A DNA stretch of 64,000 bases, taken from NCBI RefSeq assembly GCF_001579045.1, contig NZ_KQ970262.1, forward strand, positions 508,399 to 572,398. The letters are read 5' to 3'. The notes below the pieces were generated by a model. That model did no database searches, had not been told where the DNA came from, and saw only the letters and a program-made list of their open reading frames with translations. This document shows positions 9,467 to 16,823 of this stretch, piece by piece. The position numbers and the translations under genes were made by a program. Origin of the DNA: Streptococcus mitis. GTDB taxonomy: Bacteria; Bacillota; Bacilli; Lactobacillales; Streptococcaceae. Position 1 is the first letter of the stretch. Each line of letters opens with the position of its first letter.

Positions 9467-10168
9467 TTATTTGATGACATTAATAAATCGCTGAGCAATT
9501 TCTTTTGGACGTGTAATCGCTCCACCAATGACAACACTGGTAACACCTAAACTATAAGCTTTTTTTAATTGTTCTGGATAATGAATTTTTCCTTCGGCAA
9601 TTACCGGAATATTAAAATCAGCTAATTTTTTCATTAGTTCAAAATCAGGCTCATCTGATTGTACACTTGTACTTGTGTACCCTGATAATGTTGTACCAAC
9701 AAAATCAACGCCTGATTTAAATGCATATAGACCTTCATCAAAATTACTTACATCCGCCATCAACAATTGATTAGGATATTTTTCTTTTATTTTTTTGATA
9801 AATTCACTGACAACTAAGCCATCATATCTTGGTCTTAAAGTTGCATCAAATGCAATGACTGTTGTTCCGCATCCTACAAGTTCATCTACTTCTTTCATCG
9901 TAGCAGTAATATATGGTTCTTGAGGTGGATAATCTCTTTTGATAATTCCGATTATTGGTAAATCTACTACTTTCTGAATTGCTTTAATATCACGCACAGA
10001 ATTTGCGCGAATGCCCACTGCTCCTGCCTCTAAAGCTGCTTTAGCCATAAAAGGCATCAAGCTAAATTCTTCATTATAAAGGGGTTCACCGGGTAAAGCT
10101 TGACAAGAAACAATGACTCCACCATGGACTTGACTTATAAATTTTTCTTTAGTCCAAATTTGGCTCAT
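9467..10168 (-). CDS. nanE: N-acetylmannosamine-6-phosphate 2-epimerase
   Basis: 233-aa TIM barrel converting ManNAc-6-P to GlcNAc-6-P. The NanE pattern is clear: [14 protein letters not shown] at the N-terminus, GIIKRDYPP (catalytic Lys), [11 protein letters not shown] and the phosphate-binding [11 protein letters not shown] near the C-terminus. It is the first metabolic gene after the regulator (4-nt gap), so the two are co-transcribed. Confidence 0.95.
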   Translation of the reverse strand: MSQIWTKEKFISQVHGGVIVSCQALPGEPLYNEEFSLMPFMAKAALEAGAVGIRANSVRDIKAIQKVVDLPIIGIIKRDYPPQEPYITATMKEVDELVGCGTTVIAFDATLRPRYDGLVVSEFIKKIKEKYPNQLLMADVSNFDEGLYAFKSGVDFVGTTLSGYTSTSVQSDEPDFELMKKLADFNIPVIAEGKIHYPEQLKKAYSLGVTSVVIGGAITRPKEIAQRFINVIK

Positions 10169-10172
10169 TTTA

Positions 10173-10982
10173 TTATTCCTCCTTATGGATAATAGTTTGA
10201 TTGTAATAATATTGTCTCTCTGGACTTTCCAGATAATGAGAGAATAAGCAGTCTGTAATTAAAAGTATTGGAAACTGAGGTGATATGCGATTGCCATACG
10301 AGAGATGATTGGTCGAAGCTAATAACAATAGTTCATCAAAGAAACAATCTTCTTCGTCAAATTTTCTTGTAGTCATTAAAACTGTTTTAGCGCCTTTATC
10401 CGCAGCTTTTTGAAGACCTTCTAGTACAATATCAGTTTGACCTGAAACGGATGCTCCAATGACAAGGCAATTTTCATTAAGTAATAAGTTATTCCACAAA
10501 ATCATATCCTCGTCTGATAATACTTCACCAATGACTCCGAGACGCATAAATCTCATCTTCATTTCTTGTAAAGCAAGAACAGAACTTCCTTTACCATAAA
10601 GATATACACGCTCAGCAGTTTCTATCATCTCAGCAATACGCTCAAGTTGAACTTCATCAAGAACCGTGTAAGTTTTTCTCAACATTTCTTCATAGTCGGA
10701 TAAAACTTTTTCTGTAGCCTCTGTATACAATGCTAACTTTTCTTTCTCACGAATCATCTCTTGGTATTTGAAAATGAATTGTCTAAAACCTTTAAAACCA
10801 CATTTTTTCGCAAATCGAGTCAATGTTGCTTTGGATACATTAAGGCATTCGCACAATGCCTCAGATGAATAATTAGTCAGAGGTTGCTGTTTTAAGAAGA
10901 ATTTAGCAATGTCTTTTTCAGCATATGCCATATTTGGTAAGTTAGCTTCTATCATTGGAATTAGTTCTTTTTGCAGTAACAT
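10173..10982 (-). CDS. RpiR-family regulator of the nan operon
   Basis: 269 aa from the ATG at 10980-10982, which has an AAGGAGC ribosome site. An in-frame ATG at 11057 would add 25 Lys/Asn-rich residues and overlap the promoter and cre site, so it is rejected. The N-terminal HTH (~1-77) includes [20 protein letters not shown]; the C-terminal SIS sugar-phosphate-binding domain (~105-230) includes YLYGKGSS and [13 protein letters not shown]. RpiR proteins in nan loci sense ManNAc-6-P or GlcNAc-6-P. It is the first gene of the operon and probably autoregulates. Confidence 0.9.
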   Translation of the reverse strand: MLLQKELIPMIEANLPNMAYAEKDIAKFFLKQQPLTNYSSEALCECLNVSKATLTRFAKKCGFKGFRQFIFKYQEMIREKEKLALYTEATEKVLSDYEEMLRKTYTVLDEVQLERIAEMIETAERVYLYGKGSSVLALQEMKMRFMRLGVIGEVLSDEDMILWNNLLLNENCLVIGASVSGQTDIVLEGLQKAADKGAKTVLMTTRKFDEEDCFFDELLLLASTNHLSYGNRISPQFPILLITDCLFSHYLESPERQYYYNQTIIHKEE

Positions 10983-10999
10983 ATGAGCTCCTTTGTTAA

Positions 11000-11014
11000 A
11001 GTAAACGTTTACAT
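11000..11014 (-). promoter_or_regulatory. cre site (CcpA operator) in the nan leader
   Basis: ATGTAAACGTTTACT on the minus strand is a perfect match to the cre consensus WTGNAANCGNWNNCW. It lies just downstream of the predicted -10 and upstream of the ribosome site, fit for carbon-catabolite repression by promoter occlusion or roadblock. Confidence 0.85.
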
Positions 11015-11019
11015 TCTTT

Positions 11020-11047
11020 ATTTTAACACTTATTTTTTTTTTTTCAA
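11020..11047 (-). promoter_or_regulatory. Predicted nan operon promoter
   Basis: Minus strand -35 TTGAAA (11042-11047), 16-nt A-rich spacer, -10 TAAAAT (11020-11025). It is the best sigma-A match upstream of the regulator gene and abuts the cre site. Confidence 0.6.
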
Positions 11048-11063
11048 TATTTTTCATGATTTA

Positions 11064-11075
11064 GAAACTAGTTTC
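11064..11075. promoter_or_regulatory. Palindromic operator candidate upstream of nan promoter
   Basis: Perfect 12-bp palindrome GAAACTAGTTTC just upstream of the -35. A related imperfect copy (GTTCCTAGTTTC) lies at 11278-11289. Position and symmetry fit a dimeric regulator such as the adjacent RpiR protein; binding is inferred. Confidence 0.5.
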
Positions 11076-11079
11076 CAAT

Positions 11080-11345
11080 TTCTTTCATTTTATAACAGAA
11101 CAACAAATATAAAAATATAACAATTTTTATTCTTTTTATTTGTATTTTATGTCTTGCGAGAACATTTGTCGATGTCAATATGTTCATAGATACCTATTTT
11201 ATTAATTTTTATTTTGATTTTATTATTTCTTTCGGAATTTCTATACAACATTTTATTTCTAAAAAAATAGAAAAAATGTTCCTAGTTTCTTTATTTTATG
11301 CTGTTAATACATTTTTGTTTCCGAATTAAAAATAATCCTATAAAA
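11080..11345. other. AT-rich non-coding spacer between nan operon and ICE remnant
   Basis: Very AT-rich, no convincing gene on either strand. It contains the imperfect operator-like copy at 11278-11289 and otherwise T-rich runs. One end of the integrated element may lie here, but no second copy of the att core was found by eye. Confidence 0.6.
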
Positions 11346-11349
11346 ACTA

Positions 11350-11370
11350 CTGATTTATGAGATAAATCAG
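11350..11370 (-). terminator. Terminator of ICE-remnant gene string
   Basis: CTGATTTAT / ATAAATCAG 9-bp perfect stem with a 3-nt loop, followed on the minus strand by TAGTTTTTA. It lies 10 nt after the stop of the CPBP gene. Confidence 0.75.
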
Positions 11371-11380
11371 GTCACCTATT

Positions 11381-11968
11381 TTAAAAAAGCAGTAAACTAT
11401 AAACTAGTAGGTTCCACACCAAATGTAGACCCATACTTCCCCATAAGTCCGATTTATAGCGCACCATCCCTAAAAACATCCCAAGTGAAACATATAAACA
11501 CCAAGCTAGAATGGTTCCTGGATGATGAGCTAAGGCAAATAAAATACTTGTCAAAGCAACTCGAATATCTAATTTTCTGACCAAATTCCATATAATTTCT
11601 CGATACAGAAATTCTTCAACCATACTCGCATTGATTAAGAACAATAAAAATGAAAACCAAGGAACTTGATGTTGAAGGCCAATTAAGTTTTCTTGATTCG
11701 TAGTTCCTTGAGCATGAATCAGGCTAAAACATAGACTTATAATCAGTAGGCTAACAAATCCAACACCAAGCCATTTCATCCTAGTTTTCATATTGACCTT
11801 ATGAGCTTGTTTGCGTTGATCATACATCCATAAAAAAGAAATGAGCGACCCACAATAGAGAATCTGTAGTATAGTTAACTCACCGATACAAAGCAATTTC
11901 AGTAAGTATAGGGATACCAATAGGACATTTACTTGTTGGAATATATAAACTGGAATTATTCTTTTCAT
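11381..11968 (-). CDS. CPBP-family intramembrane metalloprotease (Abi-like)
   Basis: 195 aa with about six hydrophobic helices. It carries the CPBP/CAAX hallmark: MVEEFLYREIIW (EExxxR motif) at ~117-128 and the second histidine motif FALAHHPGT near 145. Family members act in protein processing, bacteriocin self-immunity or as element-borne accessory proteins. It is the last gene of the remnant, 2 nt after a small HTH gene with which it is probably co-translated. The specific substrate is unknown. Confidence 0.85.
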   Translation of the reverse strand: MKRIIPVYIFQQVNVLLVSLYLLKLLCIGELTILQILYCGSLISFLWMYDQRKQAHKVNMKTRMKWLGVGFVSLLIISLCFSLIHAQGTTNQENLIGLQHQVPWFSFLLFLINASMVEEFLYREIIWNLVRKLDIRVALTSILFALAHHPGTILAWCLYVSLGMFLGMVRYKSDLWGSMGLHLVWNLLVYSLLLF

Positions 11969-11970
11969 AG

Positions 11971-12204
11971 TTACCTCCGAAATAAATCTTCATAATCTAA
12001 ATCTAATACCTGCACAATCCTTTCTACCCATGGACTTTGAGGCATTCGTTGTTCCATCTTGTAGTGACGAATCTTTTGATACAAACGATTCAATTCACTT
12101 GGATAGTGAAACTCTCCCGCAAACATTTTTCTGGTTAACTCAATCCAGCTGATATTTCTTTCAGCCAAAATAATGGACAAGTTCTCCCAAAATCGTTCAG
12201 CCAT
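11971..12204 (-). CDS. Small HTH (XRE-like) protein of the integrative element
   Basis: 77 aa. Residues ~1-70 fit a compact helix-turn-helix fold: MAERFWENLSIILAERNISW, a basic middle (LNRLYQKIRHYKMEQR) and a C-terminal VERIVQVLDLDYEDLF that looks like the final XRE helix (a common ending, ...aLgvs.eeLf). It lacks extra domains. It is probably a small transcription factor of the Tn5252-type remnant. The assignment rests on pattern only. Confidence 0.6.
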   Translation of the reverse strand: MAERFWENLSIILAERNISWIELTRKMFAGEFHYPSELNRLYQKIRHYKMEQRMPQSPWVERIVQVLDLDYEDLFRR

Positions 12205-12216
12205 ATTTCTTCTCCT

Positions 12217-12597
12217 TTAGTTAGATAAATAATGTGTTTGTGCCATGTAAATCAATTGTTTCGTATCTCTTGGCAATAAAGCTCTAGCCTCCTCCAGATT
12301 CAGATTTGGATAAACTCGCTTATTTGAAACCGCAAGAGGAAGTCTGATGGTTAGTTCAGGATTTTTTAAGATCATCTCAACAAAATCCGTTAATCTTAGA
12401 TTGTCACGGTTCTTAAATCGTAATAAATTGGGAGATAAAAACTCAAAACAATCTGAAGAATAACTCATCATCTCAATTAATTTATCCTTTGTCATTTCAG
12501 AAATCGAATGACAAGATACCTCTATTCCGTAGTTTTGAAAGAAATCTAAAAGAAGTTGATTTCTATGGTTATTTTTACTTAGATAGAGATCAATCAT
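12217..12597 (-). CDS. Spx/ArsC-like protein lacking the N-terminal redox cysteines
   Basis: 126 aa. The C-terminal half follows Spx closely: a LTIRLPLAVSNKRVYPNL block corresponds to Spx LLRRPIIIDEKRLQVGY, and ARALLPRDTK corresponds to IRRFLPRKVR. At the N-terminus, where Spx has the CxxC switch after the first beta strand, this protein reads LYLSKNNHRNQLL, so the redox centre is missing. Spx proteins bind the RNA polymerase alpha C-terminal domain. This copy may do so constitutively or interfere with host Spx. It overlaps the previous gene by 8 nt within the element gene string. Confidence 0.75.
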   Translation of the reverse strand: MIDLYLSKNNHRNQLLLDFFQNYGIEVSCHSISEMTKDKLIEMMSYSSDCFEFLSPNLLRFKNRDNLRLTDFVEMILKNPELTIRLPLAVSNKRVYPNLNLEEARALLPRDTKQLIYMAQTHYLSN

Positions 12598-13039
12598 GGG
12601 AGACCTCCCAAAGACTCGGTTCCATTTGATATTCTGATACGATTAAGGAATCTAATAAATTTGCGAAGTTAATCGGTTGCTTGTCTTCATCATAAGCTTT
12701 TACAGTTACTTGGGTTGTAAGTATTCCCTCTTTTCCCTCGGCTCGATAGCCTTGTCCATATAAAACAAAAACAAGATTTTGATGATCATCTACAAAGGCA
12801 TCAGCTCCATTCTTTATATCCTGACTTTCAAGGAATTCCATAACATTTTGAAGGTAGGATTCGTAAAATAGGGGGTAGTTGTGTTTTTTATGGTAATCAT
12901 CTAAAAATGTCACTTCAAACTCACATGGATAATTGGGCATCAAAAATATTTGTTCATCCAGCTGTTTGATTTCTGCATCATGTAATTGTGTTTCTAATTC
13001 ATCACAATCTAGTATTGACTCTTTATTTAAAGCTTTCAT
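12590..13039 (-). CDS. Uncharacterised element protein
   Basis: 149 aa, acidic, no membrane segment or signal peptide. I do not recognise a domain. Visible features are a run of acidic residues at the N-terminus (LDCDELETQLHDAEIKQLDE) and an alternating beta-strand-like middle. It overlaps the C5 methyltransferase gene by 17 nt and the Spx-like gene by 8 nt, so it belongs to the same translational unit. Similar small genes accompany the methyltransferase in Tn5252-type elements, but no function should be assigned. Confidence 0.7.
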   Translation of the reverse strand: MKALNKESILDCDELETQLHDAEIKQLDEQIFLMPNYPCEFEVTFLDDYHKKHNYPLFYESYLQNVMEFLESQDIKNGADAFVDDHQNLVFVLYGQGYRAEGKEGILTTQVTVKAYDEDKQPINFANLLDSLIVSEYQMEPSLWEVSHD

Positions 13040-14381
13040 CTTTTTCCTCTATTTCTTTTAATTTCTTTGCGATTGCGGCAATCACAGGAACGGTTACACT
13101 ATTACCAGCTTGTTTATAGAGCTGACTATTACTAGAGACTTTTCTAGCAGCTTCAAAAGCCCAATCAGGAAATCCCTGTAGGCGAAAACACTCTTTAGGA
13201 GTGATTCGTCGTATTCTCAAACGGTAAAATTGTCCATCTATTAAGACACCGGCTACATGATAAACTTGTTTATCTTCTCCTTCATAGCTAGCAACTACTA
13301 CTCCCATTTGTCCACTAGTTGTTAACGTATTCGCTATACCTTTTCCAACTCTACCTCGACGATACTGAGAACTTGGTCTTTCCAAATTGATGGAATCTCC
13401 TATTTCTGCTTGAGCATATCCTTTTTTCGTTGCCTCTCGGACTTTTAGAAATTGGATTGGTTCTGGAATCAGTATTTTGGGGATTTTATCTCCACCTTGC
13501 ATCGTAGTCAGTGTTGGAGATAAGCCCTCACTTCCATAGACGCGACCAGTTTCCTTAAAGCTAGTTGGTAAATCTCCAACAACGACAATACCATGGCGAT
13601 CCTGAGTATTTAAAGTAAACATTGGCTCTTGATTATCCTTGAAACGTCTACCATTTTGTCTTTTTTCTAATCTGTCTGGTGTCATACAAGGAATCGCAAC
13701 TTTAAATCCTTCTCCTTTTCCACGAACTAAGGTTGGCGCAAGACCTTCTGAATAATAGACTTTACCACTCATTCCACTTTTTGATGGATTCAAATTCCCT
13801 AATATTTTTAAAGTCTCAGAGTTAGTTGCTTGACCTTCTCGTCTGAAAGGAAATAAGAGTCTGGTACCTCTCTTTCTAGAATGTCCGATAATAAACACCC
13901 TCTCTCTGTTTTGGGGAACGCCAAAATCCTTACTGTTAAGCACCTGCCACTCAACATCAAACCCCAATTCATCAAGCGTGGTAAGGATTGTGGTGAACGT
14001 CCGTCCCTTATCGTGATTGAGTAGGCCTTTAACATTTTCAAGAAAAAGAAAACGTGGTTGGATTTGTTTGGCCGCCCTAGCAATTTCAAAGAACAAAGTT
14101 CCTCTAGTATCTTCAAATCCCAATCGTCTTCCTGCGATTGAAAATGCTTGACAAGGGAATCCCCCACAGATGACATCGACTTTCCCTCTAAGTTTTTTAA
14201 ATTCGTCATCTGAAACATCTCGTATATCATGAAATTCTATTTCTCCTTCCGTTTGAAAAATGGACTTATAAGATTCTCTAGCAAATTTATCAATCTCACA
14301 AAATCCAATACATTCGTGTCCGACACTTTCCATTCCAAGTCGAAAGCCACCGATACCTGAAAATAAATCAATAAATCTCAT
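13023..14381 (-). CDS. C5-cytosine DNA methyltransferase (Tn5252-type, apparently orphan)
   Basis: 452 aa with the ordered m5C motifs: I DLFSGIGGFRLGME (5-18), IV GGFPCQAFSIAG with the catalytic Cys (~75-86), VI ENVKGLL, VIII QNRERVFIIGH, and IX/X KQAGNSVTVPVI at the C-terminus. The long segment between VIII and IX is the target-recognition region and contains repeated SEGL(A/S)PTL words. No restriction endonuclease gene is seen beside it, so it is probably a solitary modification enzyme that protects the element against host restriction. Its start codon overlaps the stop of a 33-aa gene (ATGA). Confidence 0.93.
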   Translation of the reverse strand: MRFIDLFSGIGGFRLGMESVGHECIGFCEIDKFARESYKSIFQTEGEIEFHDIRDVSDDEFKKLRGKVDVICGGFPCQAFSIAGRRLGFEDTRGTLFFEIARAAKQIQPRFLFLENVKGLLNHDKGRTFTTILTTLDELGFDVEWQVLNSKDFGVPQNRERVFIIGHSRKRGTRLLFPFRREGQATNSETLKILGNLNPSKSGMSGKVYYSEGLAPTLVRGKGEGFKVAIPCMTPDRLEKRQNGRRFKDNQEPMFTLNTQDRHGIVVVGDLPTSFKETGRVYGSEGLSPTLTTMQGGDKIPKILIPEPIQFLKVREATKKGYAQAEIGDSINLERPSSQYRRGRVGKGIANTLTTSGQMGVVVASYEGEDKQVYHVAGVLIDGQFYRLRIRRITPKECFRLQGFPDWAFEAARKVSSNSQLYKQAGNSVTVPVIAAIAKKLKEIEEKDESFK

Positions 14382-14479
14382 TTCTTGATCACCCCTTTCT
14401 TATCGACTATCATTGTCAGAACTGTCACTCCACTTGAAATGACAATGAGCATAACTAATATCCACTCGATTGGCGACAT
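14378..14479 (-). CDS. 33-aa single-span membrane peptide
   Basis: Short ORF between the RepA-like gene and the methyltransferase gene. It encodes MSPIEWILVMLIVISSGVTV followed by LTMIVDKKGVIKK: one hydrophobic helix with a basic tail. A strong ribosome site (AAGGAGGTGG) lies in the end of the upstream gene, and its stop overlaps the methyltransferase start as ATGA. This compact coupling argues that it is translated. Function unknown; holin-like toxin or membrane anchor are possibilities only. Confidence 0.65.
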   Translation of the reverse strand: MSPIEWILVMLIVISSGVTVLTMIVDKKGVIKK

Positions 14480-15259
14480 TTAACCACCTCCTTTTCTAAC
14501 ACGGTTATTCCAAACGGAATACAAGCCATTAAACACAAATTCAGCCAAAACTTCCGCTCGTCTAACAAAGCGAACATTGTCAAGAGCATACTGATAGATT
14601 CTCTCAAAATCAGTCATAGCAATTTCACTGGCTGTTTCAGAAAAACCTTCTCGTCTAAATTGATCTTGTACCAATCCCCAAATATAATCTCGATCATATT
14701 TTGTGACCTTTTCTACTTTTCTTTTCAAGATAGGTTGAGTATTCCTATCCTCCTCATCCTCAATAAATAAAGAATCAGTCTCACTATATTTAGTCTCACT
14801 AACTTCAGTCTCACTAGGGGCTGAATGTAAGACGGGGGCTGTTTCATTTTCAACCTGCCCTAGTCTTTTTTTAACACTAGGCCTGTTTGAATTACCTACT
14901 GGGGTAGTAGACAACTCCCCTAAATAAATCTTATTAGCTAGTCTCCCTTTCTCACTTGAAGACTGTTGAACTTCATCAATTAAGTCATATTCTTTAAGAG
15001 TTTTTTTGATTGATAGTAGTTTTGACTTCGAACAACCTAACAGCCTCATCAGTTTAGAATTAGAAAATACTAAATAAACCGCCCCTTCTTCATCTATCCA
15101 ACCACGACTAAGAGATAATTCTAAACGATCTTTTAAAATTGAATAAGCCACCTTTACTTCTAATTTCATATCCATATATTTCTCATCCTCAAAAAGAATT
15201 TTAGGTAATTTATAATACCGTTCTGAGGTTTGGTATTGATTTGCGGTAATTCGTTTCAT
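14480..15259 (-). CDS. RepA-type replication initiator protein of the ICE
   Basis: 259 aa. The N-terminal RepA_N domain (~10-115) is recognisable: YYKLPKILFEDEKYMDMKLE, then AYSILKDRLELSLSRGWIDE with a gene-internal winged-helix pattern (SNSKLMRLLGCSKSKLLSIK). A Ser/Thr-rich linker and a C-terminal domain (~185-255) reminiscent of DnaD/RepA C-terminal helices follow. Such genes lie at the rplL-side end of Tn5252/ICESa2603 elements. Its start overlaps the stop of the broken upstream ORF (ATGA), indicating a formerly coupled pair. Confidence 0.8.
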   Translation of the reverse strand: MKRITANQYQTSERYYKLPKILFEDEKYMDMKLEVKVAYSILKDRLELSLSRGWIDEEGAVYLVFSNSKLMRLLGCSKSKLLSIKKTLKEYDLIDEVQQSSSEKGRLANKIYLGELSTTPVGNSNRPSVKKRLGQVENETAPVLHSAPSETEVSETKYSETDSLFIEDEEDRNTQPILKRKVEKVTKYDRDYIWGLVQDQFRREGFSETASEIAMTDFERIYQYALDNVRFVRRAEVLAEFVFNGLYSVWNNRVRKGGG

Positions 15260-15429
15260 AGCGCTCCTCCAAGTTCTTTGAGTATTAAATCTCCACTTGA
15301 TTCCAATCGAACCAAGCCACTTTTTTCTAATTCAGCCATAAGAGAGATGGCTTCAACAATATCAATTCCCATTTCACGTACTAAAAATTAAATGACAATA
15401 TAGCGTGATGATTGTAATTCTTTTGTCAT
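15256..15429 (-). pseudogene. 57-codon element ORF interrupted by a nonsense codon
   Basis: The frame starts at an ATG (15427-15429) with a GGAGGG ribosome site and reads MTKELQSSRYIVI, then TAA at 15388-15390, then continues FLVREMGIDIVEAISLMAEL ... LILKELGGAL to a TGA that overlaps the RepA start. The continuous frame, ribosome site and end coupling indicate an intact gene once stood here. A single C-to-T change (CAA to TAA) would explain it. Translation could resume at the internal ATG of REMGID. Confidence 0.6.
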
Positions 15430-15452
15430 TTTCCCTCCTGAAAATAAAAAAA

Positions 15453-15477
15453 GGAGAACAATATTCAATTGTTCTCC
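15453..15477 (-). terminator. Intrinsic terminator downstream of rplL (second)
   Basis: Perfect 10-bp stem GGAGAACAAT / ATTGTTCTCC, loop ATTCA on plus, followed on the minus strand by TTTTTTATTTTC. Confidence 0.85.
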
Positions 15478-15500
15478 ACGATAAATTTGTTAAAAAGAAA

Positions 15501-15530
15501 AACCCTGCCAAATTAATTTTTGGTAGGGTT
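15501..15530 (-). terminator. Intrinsic terminator downstream of rplL (first)
   Basis: AACCCTGCCAA / TTGGTAGGGTT, 11-bp stem with one wobble (A-C mismatch on minus), followed on minus by TTTCTTTTT. The plus strand also carries a short T run, so it may work in both directions. It lies on the element side of the att core. Confidence 0.7.
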
Positions 15531-15630
15531 TTTGGTAGGAAACTAAATTAATTTATCAGTTTCTAAAATGTGTTCACGATTCTAAAAGGCTGATACTATA
15601 GTATTCCGATTTCTAATTGGTATATGCCTC

Positions 15631-15645
15631 TTATTTAAGAGTAAC
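15631..15645. other. ICE attachment core in the 3' end of rplL
   Basis: The sequence TTATTTAAGAGTAAC spans the last codons and stop of rplL and is identical to the 15-bp att core known for Tn5252/ICESa2603-family elements that integrate at rplL. Element-type genes begin directly beside it. The partner copy was not found by eye in this window. Confidence 0.8.
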
Positions 15646-15999
15646 TGAAGCTCCAGCTTCTTCCAATTTAGCTTTAATTTCTTCAGCTTCTGCAGCTGCA
15701 ACACCTTCTTTGATGACACCTGGTGCACCATCAACAAGTTCTTTAGCTTCTTTAAGACCAAGACCTGTGATTTCACGTACAACTTTGATAACGCCGACTT
15801 TTTTGTCGCCTGCAGCTGTCAATTCAACGTCGAATGAATCTTTAGCAGCACCAGCGTCAGCAGCACCAGCTGCAGCAACAGCTACAGGAGCAGCTGCAGT
15901 TACACCAAATTCTTCTTCGATAGCTTTTACAAGGTCGTTCAATTCAAGGATTGAAGCTTCTTTAATTTCAGCAATAATGTTTTCAATGTTCAATGCCAT
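15631..15999 (-). CDS. rplL: 50S ribosomal protein L7/L12
   Basis: 122 aa from the ATG at 15997-15999 (GGAGGAAATAAC ribosome site; the in-frame extension upstream is rejected). N-terminal dimerisation segment [20 protein letters not shown], an Ala/Gly-rich hinge (~36-52) and the conserved C-terminal factor-binding domain with [20 protein letters not shown]. It forms the ribosomal stalk with L10 and recruits translation GTPases. It is downstream of rplJ. Its last codons double as an ICE integration site; the reading end is intact. Confidence 0.98.
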   Translation of the reverse strand: MALNIENIIAEIKEASILELNDLVKAIEEEFGVTAAAPVAVAAAGAADAGAAKDSFDVELTAAGDKKVGVIKVVREITGLGLKEAKELVDGAPGVIKEGVAAAEAEEIKAKLEEAGASVTLK

Positions 16000-16073
16000 T
16001 GTTATTTCCTCCAAATATGTTTTTAAATTTATAATAGATTTTTCGTAGCTAGGCTACGCTGCGTAGCTTAAGA

Positions 16074-16574
16074 TTAAGCTGCGTCTTCTTTGTTGTCTGC
16101 AACCGCTTTGACTGCAAGAGCAACGTTGCGCACTGGCGCTTGAAGTACAGAAAGGAGCATAGAAAGAAGTCCTTCGCGGTTTGGAAGAGTTGCAAGAGCA
16201 AGAATCTCTTCTTTAGATGCGACAGCGCCTTCGATTGCACCACCTTTGATTTCAAGTGCTTCAGCGTCTTTAGCAAAATCGTTCAAGATTTTCGCTGGTG
16301 CGATAACATCTTCATTAGAAAATGCTACTGCAGATGGTCCAACAAATACTGATGCAAGTTCTTCAAGACCAGCTTTTTCAGCTGCACGACGCAAGATTGA
16401 GTTTTTAATGACTTTGTACTCAACTTCGCTTCCACGAAGCTCACGACGAAGAACTGTATCTTGCTCAACTGTCAAACCACGAGCGTCTACAACGACGATA
16501 GATGCAGCAGCTTTCATTTTTTCAGCTACTACGTCAACTAGTTCCGCTTTTTTAGCAATAATTGCTTCACTCAT
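16074..16574 (-). CDS. rplJ: 50S ribosomal protein L10
   Basis: 166 aa, beginning [20 protein letters not shown]. The ATG at 16572-16574 is chosen because an upstream GTG lies inside the ribosome site GGAGGTG. The L10 core [14 protein letters not shown] and the C-terminal helix that binds L7/L12 dimers ([20 protein letters not shown]) are present. It is the first gene of the rplJ-rplL operon and autoregulates by binding its leader. Confidence 0.98.
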   Translation of the reverse strand: MSEAIIAKKAELVDVVAEKMKAAASIVVVDARGLTVEQDTVLRRELRGSEVEYKVIKNSILRRAAEKAGLEELASVFVGPSAVAFSNEDVIAPAKILNDFAKDAEALEIKGGAIEGAVASKEEILALATLPNREGLLSMLLSVLQAPVRNVALAVKAVADNKEDAA

Positions 16575-16589
16575 TAGTGTGTTCACCTC

Positions 16590-16740
16590 CGTAATTATTT
16601 TGCTTGGGGAAATTTTTCAAAAGAAAAACGCGCCCAAACCTAGACACGAAAGTACAATACGCTTCTTTTTACATGATACGTTTTGTCCTCGGTAGGATAC
16701 TTATGAGTCGAGCTCCCCTACTGTCTTAGGCAGTTTTTTC
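16590..16740 (-). ncRNA. L10 leader (ribosomal protein r-leader)
   Basis: The leader between promoter and rplJ carries the conserved L10-leader words, read on minus: GCCTAAGACAGTAGGGGAGC, then TAAGTATCCTACCGAGGAC. The segments CAGTAGG and CCTACCG can pair. It is the known binding site for the L10-L12 complex in Firmicutes. Confidence 0.88.
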
Positions 16741-16752
16741 AAACCGTATATA

Positions 16753-16781
16753 AGTATAGCATAGTCAAAAAAAGAATGCAA
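16753..16781 (-). promoter_or_regulatory. rplJL promoter
   Basis: Minus strand -35 TTGCAT (16776-16781), 17-nt spacer, -10 TATACT (16753-16758). Strong sigma-A match directly upstream of the L10 leader. Confidence 0.8.
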
Positions 16782-16823
16782 GATTTTTGCAAACTTTTTT
16801 TAAAATTTTTCGTGATTTTTCTT

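Noticed and set aside
10983-11057. 25-residue Lys/Asn-rich N-terminal extension of the RpiR regulator
   Set aside because: It would cover the -35/-10 and cre site and has no ribosome site.
13808-14230. 140-codon frame inside the C5 methyltransferase gene
   Set aside because: Overlapping frame without ribosome site; the methyltransferase frame has all catalytic motifs.
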